In this document: in pieces, positions 17,196 through 30,203 of the stretch | Layout: every line of letters starts with the position of its first letter | Numbering within the stretch: position 1 is the first letter of the stretch | NCBI GenBank assembly: GCA_018399075.1 | Contig: CP073763.1 | Coordinates: 1,612,001-1,676,000, forward strand | Source of the DNA: Simkaniaceae bacterium | Lineage (GTDB): Bacteria; Chlamydiota; Chlamydiia; Chlamydiales; Simkaniaceae | Direction of reading: 5' to 3' | Length of the DNA: 64,000 bases | Made by a program: the position numbers and the translations under genes | Notes under the pieces: model-generated | Seen by the model: the letters and a program-made list of their open reading frames with translations, nothing else | Told to the model about the DNA's origin: nothing | Database searches by the model: none

Positions 17196-19076
17196 ATGGA
17201 CCAAACTAAAGTAGCTTTAAAAGAACTGTCTAAAAAAAATGCTTCAAGAATAACAGCGGATCCCATTCAGACTCTGAATGAATACTTAGAGAGAAAAGAT
17301 TGGCGCATTAACGCTAATGCTAATCAAGGATTTTCGTTAGGTGGCTTAATTCTAAATATATCAGGAAAAATGACAGCAAATTACTGGCTTTCGCACGTCT
17401 ACTCTAAAGAGATTGAGACAGCTCATAGAGAAGGCGATTTCCATATTCATGACCTTGACTTATTGGCGGGCTACTGCGCAGGGTGGTCTTTGAGAACGCT
17501 GCTATCAGAGGGGTTTAATGGGGTGGTTGGAAAAGTTGAAGCTAAAGCCCCCAAGCACTTCTCAAGCGCAATTGGTCAAATTGTCAATTTTCTTGGGACT
17601 CTTCAAAATGAGTGGGCAGGAGCTCAAGCCTTAAGTTCTTTTGATACTTATATGGCCCCCTATGTGCGAAAAGAAAACCTAGATTATCTAACTGTTAAAC
17701 AGAAAATGCAGGAACTTATTTTCAATTTGAATGTTCCTTCAAGATGGGGAACACAAACTCCCTTTACAAATTTAACATTCGACTGGGTATGCCCTGAAGA
17801 TCTGAGAGAACAATCCCCAGTCATTGGAGGAGAAACCCTCTCCTTTCGTTATGGCGACCTTCAAAAAGAAATGGATATGATCAATCAAGCTTACATTGAA
17901 GTCATGATGGCTGGAGATGCTAAAGGACGCATTTTTACCTTTCCCATTCCTACCTACAATATTACTTCAGATTTCCCTTGGGATAGCCCTAACACACAGC
18001 TGCTTTTTGAAATGACGGCAAAATATGGGCTTCCTTATTTCCAAAACTTTATTAACTCGGAGCTTCAACCTAATATGATCCGTTCAATGTGCTGTCGCCT
18101 CCAATTAGATCTTAGAGAGCTTCTAAAAAGAGGGAATGGATTATTCGGGTCAGCAGAGCAAACAGGATCGATAGGCGTTGTCACCCTGAATTGCGCCCGT
18201 TTGGGCTTCTTATTTAAAGGGAACAAAGAAGAACTCTACGAAAGACTCGATAACCTTTTAATGACTGCAAAAGAGAGCCTAGAAATTAAAAGAAAAACTA
18301 TCCAAAAATTTATGGATCAAGGCCTCTACCCATTCACAAAACATTTCTTAGGAACGCTCCGCAATCATTTCTCGACCATTGGCGTCAACGGAATCAATGA
18401 AATGATTAGAAATTTCACCAATGACAAAGAAGACATTACAACTCCTGATGGATTTGAATTTGCTTCTGATTTTCTCGATCATATTCGAATGAAAATCGCC
18501 GAATTTCAAGAAGAAACGGGCCACATGTATAATCTAGAAGCCACACCTGCAGAAGGGACAACGTACCGTTTCGCCAAAGAAGATAAAAAAAGATACCCTG
18601 AAATTCTTCAGGCTGGAACAGCGGAATTCCCCTATTACACCAATTCCTCTCAACTCCCTGTAGGATTTACAGACGACCCCTTTGAAGCACTGAGGCTTCA
18701 AGAAAAGCTCCAATCAAAATATACGGGAGGAACTGTTCTACATCTCTATATGTCAGAAAAAATATCAGATGCTGAAGCATGCAAAAAGCTTGTGAAAACC
18801 TCTTTAGAAAATCACCGTCTTCCCTATATCACAATTACACCCACTTTTTCCATTTGTCGAAATCATGGGTATCTTCCCGGCGAACACCAATTTTGCCCTG
18901 AGTGCGATTCAATCCTTTTGAAGGAAAAAGCTTCTCTTACCGATGAAGAAAGAGAGCCTTGCGAAGTTTGGACACGTGTGATGGGATATCACCGACCTGT
19001 TTCTTGTTTTAATATCGGTAAAAAAGGAGAGCACCATGAAAGAGTTTTCTTTGAAGAAAAACGCGCAGCTCTCTAG
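17196..19076 (+). CDS. nrdD: anaerobic (class III) ribonucleoside-triphosphate reductase
   Basis: NrdD reduces ribonucleoside triphosphates to dNTPs with a glycyl radical and works only without oxygen. The C-terminal glycyl-radical motif RVMGYHRP places the radical at about Gly597 of 626. Upstream lies the zinc-ribbon segment CRNHGYLPGEH followed by CPEC. The catalytic barrel includes GSIGVVTLNCARLGFL, with the finger-loop Cys. The start at 17196 is set by GGGAGG five bases before; the upstream in-frame extension to 17175 would overlap an NrdR box. nrdG overlaps its end. Chlamydiaceae use the oxygen-dependent NrdAB, so this is a notable addition. Confidence 0.93.
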   Translation: MDQTKVALKELSKKNASRITADPIQTLNEYLERKDWRINANANQGFSLGGLILNISGKMTANYWLSHVYSKEIETAHREGDFHIHDLDLLAGYCAGWSLRTLLSEGFNGVVGKVEAKAPKHFSSAIGQIVNFLGTLQNEWAGAQALSSFDTYMAPYVRKENLDYLTVKQKMQELIFNLNVPSRWGTQTPFTNLTFDWVCPEDLREQSPVIGGETLSFRYGDLQKEMDMINQAYIEVMMAGDAKGRIFTFPIPTYNITSDFPWDSPNTQLLFEMTAKYGLPYFQNFINSELQPNMIRSMCCRLQLDLRELLKRGNGLFGSAEQTGSIGVVTLNCARLGFLFKGNKEELYERLDNLLMTAKESLEIKRKTIQKFMDQGLYPFTKHFLGTLRNHFSTIGVNGINEMIRNFTNDKEDITTPDGFEFASDFLDHIRMKIAEFQEETGHMYNLEATPAEGTTYRFAKEDKKRYPEILQAGTAEFPYYTNSSQLPVGFTDDPFEALRLQEKLQSKYTGGTVLHLYMSEKISDAEACKKLVKTSLENHRLPYITITPTFSICRNHGYLPGEHQFCPECDSILLKEKASLTDEEREPCEVWTRVMGYHRPVSCFNIGKKGEHHERVFFEEKRAAL

Positions 19077-19779
19077 AAAAGAATCCATAAACGTTGGAGG
19101 ACTCCTTCCCTTTAGCATGGGAGACTATCCCATGCATCTTTCAGCTGTGATCTTTTGCCAAGGATGCCACTGGAGATGTCGGTATTGTCACAATCCAGGG
19201 CTGCAACCTTTTTCGCGGCCGAAAAAGGGCTCGAAACTAGAGTGGACAAGAGTAATAGACTTTCTAAAAACGCGACAAAACCTTCTCGAGGCTGTTGTTT
19301 TTAGTGGGGGAGAACCTCTCCTCCAACCTTGCCTAATCCATGCGATTTGCGACGTTAAAAAATTAGGGTTTAAAATTGGACTCCATACAAATGGGACATC
19401 TCCCTCCCGTTTTGAAAAAGTCCTCCCCCATCTTGATTGGGTTGGATTTGATATAAAAGCTCCAATAGAAAAATACCCTAAAATCACGGGAGTCCCCAAG
19501 AGTGGGGACTCTGCGTGGCAATGCCTTGAGCTGCTCCTTCAAGCGAAAATCCCCTATGAATGTCGAACAACCGTTCACCCCAAACTCCACTCAATAGAGG
19601 ATATTCAAAAAATCACACAACAACTCCACCAAGTAGGAGTCCGTCATTATGTGATTCAACAGTTTCGCAAAGAAGGATGCAACGATGAAAAACTCACCAT
19701 ACAAGAGCCCCATCTAACCATAGACTCCATACTCACCCACGAATTGGAAAGTCTTTTTAATTCCTTCTCAATACGCTAA
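19036..19779 (+). CDS. nrdG: anaerobic ribonucleotide reductase activating protein
   Basis: A radical-SAM activase that generates the glycyl radical on NrdD. The cluster motif CxxxCxxC uses Cys44, Cys48 and Cys51 (GCHWRCRYC), and the SAM-binding GGEPLLQ motif follows near residue 96. At 247 residues it is longer than E. coli NrdG (about 154) and matches the larger activase type often found beside this kind of NrdD. The ATG has GGAG upstream and lies 41 bases inside nrdD, so translation is coupled. Pyruvate formate-lyase activase is the main alternative, ruled out by the neighbour. Confidence 0.9.
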   Translation: MKEFSLKKNAQLSRKESINVGGLLPFSMGDYPMHLSAVIFCQGCHWRCRYCHNPGLQPFSRPKKGSKLEWTRVIDFLKTRQNLLEAVVFSGGEPLLQPCLIHAICDVKKLGFKIGLHTNGTSPSRFEKVLPHLDWVGFDIKAPIEKYPKITGVPKSGDSAWQCLELLLQAKIPYECRTTVHPKLHSIEDIQKITQQLHQVGVRHYVIQQFRKEGCNDEKLTIQEPHLTIDSILTHELESLFNSFSIR

Positions 19780-19786
19780 CAAATTT

Positions 19787-21358
19787 CTAGCGCGCCACCA
19801 TGACTGTGACTCCAATATCATCGATCCCACCAGCATCATTTCCAGTAGGATCAAATTTTTTGCAATAAAGTCGTTCTTGTGGACGGCCCTCAACACCAAC
19901 TTGAGTGTGATCGGCACAGGCTTTTATTCGTTTGGGATCTAATTTATCATCAAAGCCACCCTTTGGATGCTTGCTGATTTGCCCCGCGAAGAGTTCGGTA
20001 AGAGGTGTCTCAGGATTGCTACCCCATTGATGTATTGTCTCTATGACTTCTTCTCGGGTTAAAAACTCTCCAACCCCGTCGGTGAAACCTAGAACGACAG
20101 AGCCCTTAGGAAGGGCAATTAATTGTCCTTTTTCTTGATATTCCTTCTCTGCCCCAAGACCTGAGCTTTTACCACTTTCATGAATCCACTCACACTGCTC
20201 AGCAGTGAAATCAGAGAGGTCAACGCTCTCTTCGCTCTCTTTTGGTTTAATGACAACAAATCCAATATCAGCAACGCGGTTTACATAAAGATACCGTTGA
20301 TCTTTTTCATCTTTGAAGATATGAGCCACACCAAACGCTGGTCCAGCGCGCCCTAAGGATTCATGCTTGTGTTTAAGATGAGCAAAAAAGTCTATTTTTG
20401 CTTGTTCATCACTACTATTCATCAGCTTTGATACCGCTTGCTCAAACTCGGCATGATCAAAGAACGAAGAACAAAGTGTCAAATATGCTCCTTTTAATGT
20501 TCCGCTTTGAGAAACCTCTTCATCCCGTTTTGCAAGTAAGTGACATAGTAGCTCAAAACACTCTATGAGGTTATTAATACCATCGTTCTTTTCAGATTCA
20601 GAAAGACTTTGAAGGGTATGCAAGAATTCTTCAGCTTTGTCCCTTCTTAACATCCATAAAAGATCAAAAGTCTGTTCACGTGAAATGCTCCTATTCGTTC
20701 TTATCCTTTGTTTATGAGAATTTAACTCTTCCGTACCCTTAAGAGCTAATTGAGGATATCTTGCCTCTTGATACTCATGCATACACGTATGGATGTTTTT
20801 AACCTGTTGATCAGCTTCATTTAAGAAAACGTCTGCAACACCTTCTTGGTTATAGTTAAACTGTTCCACAAAAGTTTCAAAAGCCCGTGCCATTTGCGCA
20901 TAAAAGGCTTGCTCTTTCACAATAACCGGATCATTATGTCCGACTCCATCAAAAAGCATTGAAAAGCCGCTCATACTCGTATAGGCCCAATCACAAATGT
21001 TAATGCCAACTTTCCCCCCATTATAGGTGCAAGAAACAAACTCTTTAAATAGTGTAACTGGAGAGATTTTAAGACTTTTAACAGACACATCAGTCGTTCG
21101 GTGGATAACCTTAGGTGCTAAGCTCGCTGCGATTAGGAGAAAACCAAGAGGGCGCCTATATCGCATAGCAACCGCTAAAATAGCCCAAGCAAAGACCTGC
21201 TGGATCTTGCCCAAGGCAGGAGTTTCCTCATGCAATGTTTTGTAATTATGTTTATACGCCGAATGGCCTGGAATAGACCAAATATGTTCACTAAGATTGA
21301 GCCAATGTTTTTTGAAGCGCGTTCCTGCATCATCCCAACGCGTGATTTCAGAAGACAC
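19787..21358 (-). CDS. membrane-anchored PP2C-like (PPM) protein
   Basis: From the GTG at 21356-21358 the protein has 523 residues: a short N-terminus, a hydrophobic region at about 52-82, then a domain with scattered PP2C features. These are FDGVGHND at 136-143 (the metal-binding DGxGGH element), GFTDGVGEF at about 424-432 (the second metal Asp) and DDIGVTV at 513-519 (the terminal D-N-I-T strand). PPM phosphatases remove phosphate from Ser/Thr with Mn/Mg. The domain is spread out, with insertions, so activity is uncertain. The GTG start has no ribosome site, whereas a well-placed ATG upstream is in another frame across an A6 run (see findings). Confidence 0.62.
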   Translation of the reverse strand: MSSEITRWDDAGTRFKKHWLNLSEHIWSIPGHSAYKHNYKTLHEETPALGKIQQVFAWAILAVAMRYRRPLGFLLIAASLAPKVIHRTTDVSVKSLKISPVTLFKEFVSCTYNGGKVGINICDWAYTSMSGFSMLFDGVGHNDPVIVKEQAFYAQMARAFETFVEQFNYNQEGVADVFLNEADQQVKNIHTCMHEYQEARYPQLALKGTEELNSHKQRIRTNRSISREQTFDLLWMLRRDKAEEFLHTLQSLSESEKNDGINNLIECFELLCHLLAKRDEEVSQSGTLKGAYLTLCSSFFDHAEFEQAVSKLMNSSDEQAKIDFFAHLKHKHESLGRAGPAFGVAHIFKDEKDQRYLYVNRVADIGFVVIKPKESEESVDLSDFTAEQCEWIHESGKSSGLGAEKEYQEKGQLIALPKGSVVLGFTDGVGEFLTREEVIETIHQWGSNPETPLTELFAGQISKHPKGGFDDKLDPKRIKACADHTQVGVEGRPQERLYCKKFDPTGNDAGGIDDIGVTVMVAR

Positions 21359-21368
21359 CGCACAAGTT

Positions 21369-21393
21369 AATAAAGATTTTTTACTGTTTCCAT
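21369..21393 (-). other. probable original start of the PP2C-like gene, out of frame
   Basis: On the minus strand an ATG (21391-21393) preceded by AAGAAGG at eight bases opens a frame that closes after eight codons. One extra A in the A6 run (21377-21382) would join it to the PP2C-like frame as METVKKSLLTCAVSSE. Either a one-base error, a decayed start, or slippage at the run would explain this. Confidence 0.5.
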
Positions 21394-21679
21394 AACTACT
21401 ACCTTCTTTTTACGCGAAATTTTAAATAAAAACTAAATTGAACTCAAACAAAAAAACTGTTTGAAATTGGGGAATAGAACTTAAAACACCTAAAATCAAA
21501 GATTTTTTACCTATTCAGAACATTTTAAAAACAAGCGGGTTGTGATTTAATCTAATCATTTTTTAAATAGCATAATAAATAAAGATTATTTTAATATTAT
21601 TAAAACATAATAATATTTATTTTAGTTTTAAATTAATTTATTTTTTATTATACTCCCGATTGGTTTAAGGGAGAAGATT
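21394..21679. other. AT-rich intergenic region between divergent genes
   Basis: About 290 bases, strongly AT-rich from 21540 on. I see one perfect hairpin (TCAAACA with TGTTTGA, near 21436-21456, seven-base loop) without a T-run, and a TATACT -10-like element near 21650 that could serve the gene at 21680. No RNA gene or coding sequence is supported. Confidence 0.4.
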
Positions 21680-22127
21680 ATGTTTACGGTAAATAATTTT
21701 TCAAATCAGGCCCACAAGGCTTGGGATTATTCTCATGATGCTATAGATACTTCTGCACGATTCCTCGGAGATGGGGTCGATAAAATTATACAAAAAATGA
21801 ACCTAAATTTTGAAAACCCTAAAGTCGGCGAAAAGCTTGAAAAAGCATGGACATGGGTCAAAAACACAAAAATCTGCGAATCTGATGAAACGGAACTCAA
21901 GCGGTAAAAAGGCAGCGTTTGCCCTTCTTATTTCGCTTCCAACAGTCTTTTTATTCAAAGACATCATTAAACATGCGAATTTTGACTATCTCACCGATCT
22001 TAGCTCATTAATGGGGGGTGCTCAGCAACTCGTTAAATCAATGGTATACCTCTACGTTGTGATGAGTCTCATCGAATTTGCTTTGAGCTATGCACCACAA
22101 GAAACAGCTGAAGAGACTACATCATAA
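21680..22127 (+). pseudogene. lineage-specific membrane protein, family copy 3, frameshifted
   Basis: The gene starts well (GGGAG six bases before the ATG) and reads 75 residues to a stop at 21907. The adjacent +1 frame then continues with a membrane segment (AAFALLISLPTVFLFKDI) and a second one near the end. Joined just before the stop, the product aligns with copies 1 and 2: DETEL lines up with SDEL/MDDL and the ISLPTVFLFKDI segment with their P-[AV]-T segments. So this is one gene split by a single-base shift between about 21885 and 21905. No homopolymer is present there. Sequencing error, decay or programmed frameshifting cannot be told apart. Confidence 0.6.
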
Positions 22128-22716
22128 GTTCACGTTGATGCTCTCCTCGCGGCTTGACGTAGGCTGCGAGGACAATTCCTGCTAAGAACCAAGTTGCGAT
22201 GAGGTCTGCGATCATTACCAGGGTAAATTTGTACCCGGCGCCGAACCAGTTCCAGTCTGGAACAAAACCTAATACTCCAACAAGAAGTCCAATAACGGTG
22301 ACAAACATGAGCCTTTTCCCATAGCCAAACGAGGTTTGCAATAAGAGCCAACTAATCAATGCTGCCCCAACAAATTGAGTCAGAAAGGAGAAAACATAAG
22401 TCCATGGATTTGAGGGATCCATCCCTTTCAGATTGACTTGTGCAAAGATAAAGGGTCCTTTTTCAAAAGCAGCTTTTTCCTTATCAAAACTCTGCTTTAT
22501 CTCTTCTGGAGTCAAGTTTGCCTCTTTGGAGTCGTAATAGGGAGCGACATAGACTCCACTTTTAGGAGCATTTTCCTTTACAACCCAACTGACAAACTCT
22601 TGATTCGTAAATTTATTCATAGAAACGTTGTGCCAAGGAAGGACCATCCAAGAGACAAAAGACCAAACAAAAGCAACGATAGCACCAAGGACTCCGCCAA
22701 CAATGATTCTAAACAT
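22117..22716 (-). CDS. unrecognised membrane protein (199 aa)
   Basis: The 199 residues hold four hydrophobic segments: the N-terminus (GGVLGAIVAFVWSFVSWMVLP), about residues 105-130, 135-155 and 165-187. Between the first and second lies a soluble loop of about 80 residues with Glu/Lys-rich helix. Hypothetical proteins of this kind occur in several intracellular bacteria, but I know of no function. Its stop overlaps the convergent broken gene by 11 bases. ligA lies downstream on its upstream side, 37 bases away on the same strand, so the two may be co-transcribed. Confidence 0.7.
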   Translation of the reverse strand: MFRIIVGGVLGAIVAFVWSFVSWMVLPWHNVSMNKFTNQEFVSWVVKENAPKSGVYVAPYYDSKEANLTPEEIKQSFDKEKAAFEKGPFIFAQVNLKGMDPSNPWTYVFSFLTQFVGAALISWLLLQTSFGYGKRLMFVTVIGLLVGVLGFVPDWNWFGAGYKFTLVMIADLIATWFLAGIVLAAYVKPRGEHQRELMM

Positions 22717-22753
22717 GATAACCTCAAAATTGTTTTAAAGTTATCGTAGCGCT

Positions 22754-26787
<4,034 letters not shown>

Positions 26788-26855
26788 AAAAAATCATCTT
26801 ATGATGCACCACCTACCTTGTCTACTATTTTCTATTCGAATATAATCAATGCAAT

Positions 26856-27788
26856 ATGAAATGGATGATTAAGTTAATTTTTATCTTTCTTGCCTGTTCT
26901 CTCCCTTTAGAAGCAAAGAAAAAGGTGACCTTCATTGTCAACCCTATCTCAGGAATGGGGAAACAGAAGGGGATTGAAAGAACAATAAAAAGACATCTTA
27001 ATCGGAATGAGTTCGAGTATGAGATCCTTTATACTAAGGGCCCTAATCATGCGACAGAATTAAGTACAGAAGCAGCAAGCAAGGGGTCTCACATCATTGT
27101 GGCTGTTGGAGGTGATGGCTCGGTGAATGAGGTGGCCCAAGGAATGATCGGCTCAAAAAGTGCTCTTGCTATCATCCCTGCTGGCTCTGGAAATGGCTTT
27201 GCTCGACACTTTGATATCCCCACGGATCCCAGAAAAGCCATTGAAGTGATCAATGGAATGCACGAACAGTGGATCGATACCGTTAAAATCAATCAAAAAT
27301 CTTATCTTGGAGTGGCTGGCATTGGGTTTGATGCTGATGTGAGCCTTGCCTTTTCAAACCTCGATATTCGAGGTCCTGCCTCTTATCTCTTTGTTGTCCT
27401 CTCTGAGCTTCCCCTTTATAAACCCCAAGACTATGATCTTGTCATTGATGGCGAACCGATCCATAAAAAGGCCTTCCTTATTTGCTTTGCAAACTCCAAG
27501 CAATATGGAAATAATGCCTTTATTGCTCCTAATGCTAAAATTGATGATGGGTATCTCGATGTAATTATCTGGAAAGAGTTTCCTCCCCATGCCGCCCCTA
27601 AACTGGTCCATGATCTCTTTACGAAAAATCTTGAAGATTCCAAGTATACCGAGTCCTATCGATGCCAAGAGGTTATCCTTAAAAAACCTCTCCACGCTCT
27701 TCATATCGATGGCGAGCCGATGGAGGCCGATAGTGATGTCTATATCCGCATCCTCCCCTCTTCCTTAAAGATTGTTACTCCAGGGTAG
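26856..27788 (+). CDS. diacylglycerol-kinase-like lipid kinase with a signal peptide
   Basis: The domain is DAGK_cat/YegS-type: a FIVNPISGMGK first strand, the nucleotide-binding GGDGSVNEVAQG near residue 84, PAGSGNGFAR at about 107, and a C-terminal beta domain ending with HIDGEPM. Such enzymes phosphorylate diacylglycerol, sphingoid bases or similar lipids. The oddity is at the front: about 20 residues (MIKLIFIFLACSLPLEA after two charged residues) look like a cleavable signal peptide before the domain. An internal Met that would remove it is not present before the first strand. Export of an ATP-using kinase suggests secretion towards the host, or membrane tethering. Confidence 0.8.
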   Translation: MKWMIKLIFIFLACSLPLEAKKKVTFIVNPISGMGKQKGIERTIKRHLNRNEFEYEILYTKGPNHATELSTEAASKGSHIIVAVGGDGSVNEVAQGMIGSKSALAIIPAGSGNGFARHFDIPTDPRKAIEVINGMHEQWIDTVKINQKSYLGVAGIGFDADVSLAFSNLDIRGPASYLFVVLSELPLYKPQDYDLVIDGEPIHKKAFLICFANSKQYGNNAFIAPNAKIDDGYLDVIIWKEFPPHAAPKLVHDLFTKNLEDSKYTESYRCQEVILKKPLHALHIDGEPMEADSDVYIRILPSSLKIVTPG

Positions 27789-27796
27789 CTTTTTCA

Positions 27797-28879
27797 TTAC
27801 TTCTGGAAGCGATCAAGGATATAAAGGGTATCTTTTTTGAGTTCTAGAGGTGTTCCGATTGGAATAAGTTTTCCTCTTCCTTTGCGACCCATCCGCAGAC
27901 GGAAGGATTCAATCGGTTTTTGAAAGGAAAGAATAGTTGTTTGATCTTTTTTAGGGCGAAGGGTTAGGCGACGAATCAACTTTTTAGACCACTCTAGGTC
28001 TATTGTAAGAGCATCACCACAATCAACATCAACAAAACGTCCCGCATGAATCTCTTTTGGGAGACAAGGAAGGATAGCAAGCGTTTCTTCTTGTTTTTCG
28101 ATGAGAAGCTTTCGAATCAGGCGAGCTCCTTCTCCTAAAAGGAGAAGAGGGGAAGCCTCTTTAGGAATCTCTTCATCTAAGGTGTGTCCTTGATAATCAG
28201 TATCGATAAGACGAGGAGTAAGAATCCCTTCAAAGCCCACTTTAAACAGCTCTAGAAAAGCGCGGCCAATTTGATCTCGATCTTTTTGTGCATAAAGAGT
28301 TACGCACATTTTTAAATAACGTGAGGTTCCTACATCGAGAAGAGGGTGTTTGGGGATATGTTTCCCGAGCTCAAACCAAATAGGGAGAATTTCTTCAAGA
28401 CTTAATCTTCGCCTTACAAGGGGCCAGTCTTGTTTTTTAGAGCAGCCAAAATGCATTTTTTCTAAAGGTTTTAAGAAAAAAGCAGCCGTTGTTGTTGGAA
28501 TAATGAGCTCTTCTTTTCTTTTTAGGGCTTTAACTTCCCCTTCAAAATCAAAAGAAATCCCCTCATTCGGGCACCTCTCGACAAAAAGGATTATTTCATG
28601 AGCAGAAGCAACAAGTCGATAAGAAAAGAATCCTTTTTTTCCAGCGCCAAAAATGCGGACCCACCCTTTTTCTAGGTCCTGCATCACAGTAAAGGCATCA
28701 ATGGGCCCTTCAATTTGAGGAAGAATTGTCAGTGTTTCTTTTCCACCAATCGAGATCAAGTTTTCCAAAGTAAGCTTAGCAGGGTATGTGGTCACTTTCC
28801 AAGAACTTTTAGGAAGGAGAAGCGTCGTTCCTACTTCATGCGAAAAGGGTTTGTATTTTTCTGTCAGCTTGATTTTCAC
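27797..28879 (-). CDS. unrecognised protein with a GH95-like C-terminal segment
   Basis: The protein has 360 residues with no signal peptide or membrane segment. Most of it I do not recognise. The C-terminal part (ILPCLPKEI, then a Gly-x-Phe-Val-Asp, then IDLEWSKKLIRRLTLRP) resembles the closing beta-domain of GH95/GH65-like glycosidases, where LLPALP and a V-E-W-x-D-G-x-L pattern recur. The catalytic barrel of those families is not evident, so this is a weak structural hint. The start is taken as GTG 28877-28879, with AAGGA seven bases before; TTG 28880-28882 is also possible. It overlaps the upstream mtaB end by 44 bases. Confidence 0.6.
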   Translation of the reverse strand: MKIKLTEKYKPFSHEVGTTLLLPKSSWKVTTYPAKLTLENLISIGGKETLTILPQIEGPIDAFTVMQDLEKGWVRIFGAGKKGFFSYRLVASAHEIILFVERCPNEGISFDFEGEVKALKRKEELIIPTTTAAFFLKPLEKMHFGCSKKQDWPLVRRRLSLEEILPIWFELGKHIPKHPLLDVGTSRYLKMCVTLYAQKDRDQIGRAFLELFKVGFEGILTPRLIDTDYQGHTLDEEIPKEASPLLLLGEGARLIRKLLIEKQEETLAILPCLPKEIHAGRFVDVDCGDALTIDLEWSKKLIRRLTLRPKKDQTTILSFQKPIESFRLRMGRKGRGKLIPIGTPLELKKDTLYILDRFQK

Positions 28880-30116
28880 CAATCAATCCTTCGGGGTTAT
28901 TTCCTGTGCATTTTACCTTAATCAAGGTATTAGATCTCAAGTTTTGTTTCGGAACGTAGACGGGTAAAAAGTTTTCTGTATGTCCCATCATATATCCCGG
29001 TTTTTCTTCGGTTTCTAAAAGAACCAAAAACTCACTTCCAATAAATGTTTCCCTAAGTTCATAGGAGTTTTTTTCTGCTCGCTTTAAAAGAAGCGCTTTC
29101 CTCTCCTGGATCACCTCCGGGGATACTTTATTGGGCATTCGAGAAGCACGTGTTTTAGGGCGATCGCTATAGGGAAACATATGAACTTTTGCAAAATGGA
29201 CCTCTTCCATCAACTGGAGTGTTTCCTGGAACTCCGCTTCAGTCTCTCCTGGAAATCCCACGATAATATCCGTTGTAAAAGTAAAGTTTGGATTCCCTTT
29301 AAGAAGTCTCGAGGTTGCATCAATAAAATCTTGTTTTGTGTACTTTCGTCTCATCCGCTTCAAGGTGAGGTTTGATCCTGATTGCAAAACAATGTGCATC
29401 GAAGGAGCTGTTTTTTCACCATTAATGATCGCATCTAGGAGATCATCATCCACCTCATCAGGATCAATCGAAGAGACACGGATCCTCTCAAGACCAGGAA
29501 TTTTATCAACTTGCCTAATAAGATCAGAGAGGCGAACTGGTGGCGATTGATCCCCATCAAAATCTCCAATATTAATCCCTGTTAAAACAACCTCTTTGTA
29601 TCCATTCTCAACTAGAGCCTCAATTTCGCGGAGGATATCGAATACCTTCTTGGATCGAGATCGTCCTCTAACAAAGGGGATAACGCAATAACTACAGTAG
29701 GAGTTGCACCCATCTTGAATTTTTACAAAAGCGCGCGTATGAGCTTCAAATCTCTCAATTTGAAATTCTGGCCATTCTTTTTCTGGAAAAACCTCTGAAA
29801 GAAGCGTTTCCTTTTGTTGATTAGAGACGACGTGTGTCACTTCAGAAAGTTTTTCAAGTTCTTTTTTTGAACGCTCTGCAAGACACCCTGTCACAACGAG
29901 TTTCTCTGGAGAAAAATCGCGGGCGACTTTCCGTATTTGATAAAGGGATCTTTTATCAGCCGATTCGGTAACAGTGCAGGTGTTAACGATGCAAAGATCA
30001 GCTCTTTCGCCTCCCTTTGCCTCTATGTAGCCCTCTTTCTTTAGCTGATCTGCAAAAGCCTGAGATTCGTATTGGTTGGTACGGCACCCTAATGTGACAA
30101 CTTTATATTTTTTCAT
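28836..30116 (-). CDS. mtaB: MtaB-type tRNA threonylcarbamoyladenosine methylthiotransferase
   Basis: This radical-SAM enzyme adds the methylthio group to t6A37, giving ms2t6A in tRNA-Lys and others. VVTLGCRTNQYES at the N-terminus is the MtaB signature (MiaB has TYGCQMN). Two further MTTase cysteines follow, then the radical-SAM motif CNSYCSYC and a C-terminal TRAM domain. The 426-residue form from ATG 30114-30116 is chosen because MtaB proteins begin just before the VVTLGC strand; a TTG eight codons upstream has the better ribosome site. Together with miaB at 15.7 kb, the cell has both methylthiotransferase classes. Confidence 0.9.
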   Translation of the reverse strand: MKKYKVVTLGCRTNQYESQAFADQLKKEGYIEAKGGERADLCIVNTCTVTESADKRSLYQIRKVARDFSPEKLVVTGCLAERSKKELEKLSEVTHVVSNQQKETLLSEVFPEKEWPEFQIERFEAHTRAFVKIQDGCNSYCSYCVIPFVRGRSRSKKVFDILREIEALVENGYKEVVLTGINIGDFDGDQSPPVRLSDLIRQVDKIPGLERIRVSSIDPDEVDDDLLDAIINGEKTAPSMHIVLQSGSNLTLKRMRRKYTKQDFIDATSRLLKGNPNFTFTTDIIVGFPGETEAEFQETLQLMEEVHFAKVHMFPYSDRPKTRASRMPNKVSPEVIQERKALLLKRAEKNSYELRETFIGSEFLVLLETEEKPGYMMGHTENFLPVYVPKQNLRSNTLIKVKCTGNNPEGLIGENQADRKIQTLFA

Positions 30117-30203
30117 AGAGAAGTAGTATAGCATCTCCAATGAAAAATCCTACGAAAAAATTCACAGATAGGATACACTAATTGACTTTAAAGGAGAATT
30201 TTT

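Noticed and set aside
21436-21456. TCAAACA/TGTTTGA hairpin between divergent genes as a terminator
   Set aside because: There is no T-run and no gene ends there on either strand; in such AT-rich sequence a seven-base stem can occur by chance.
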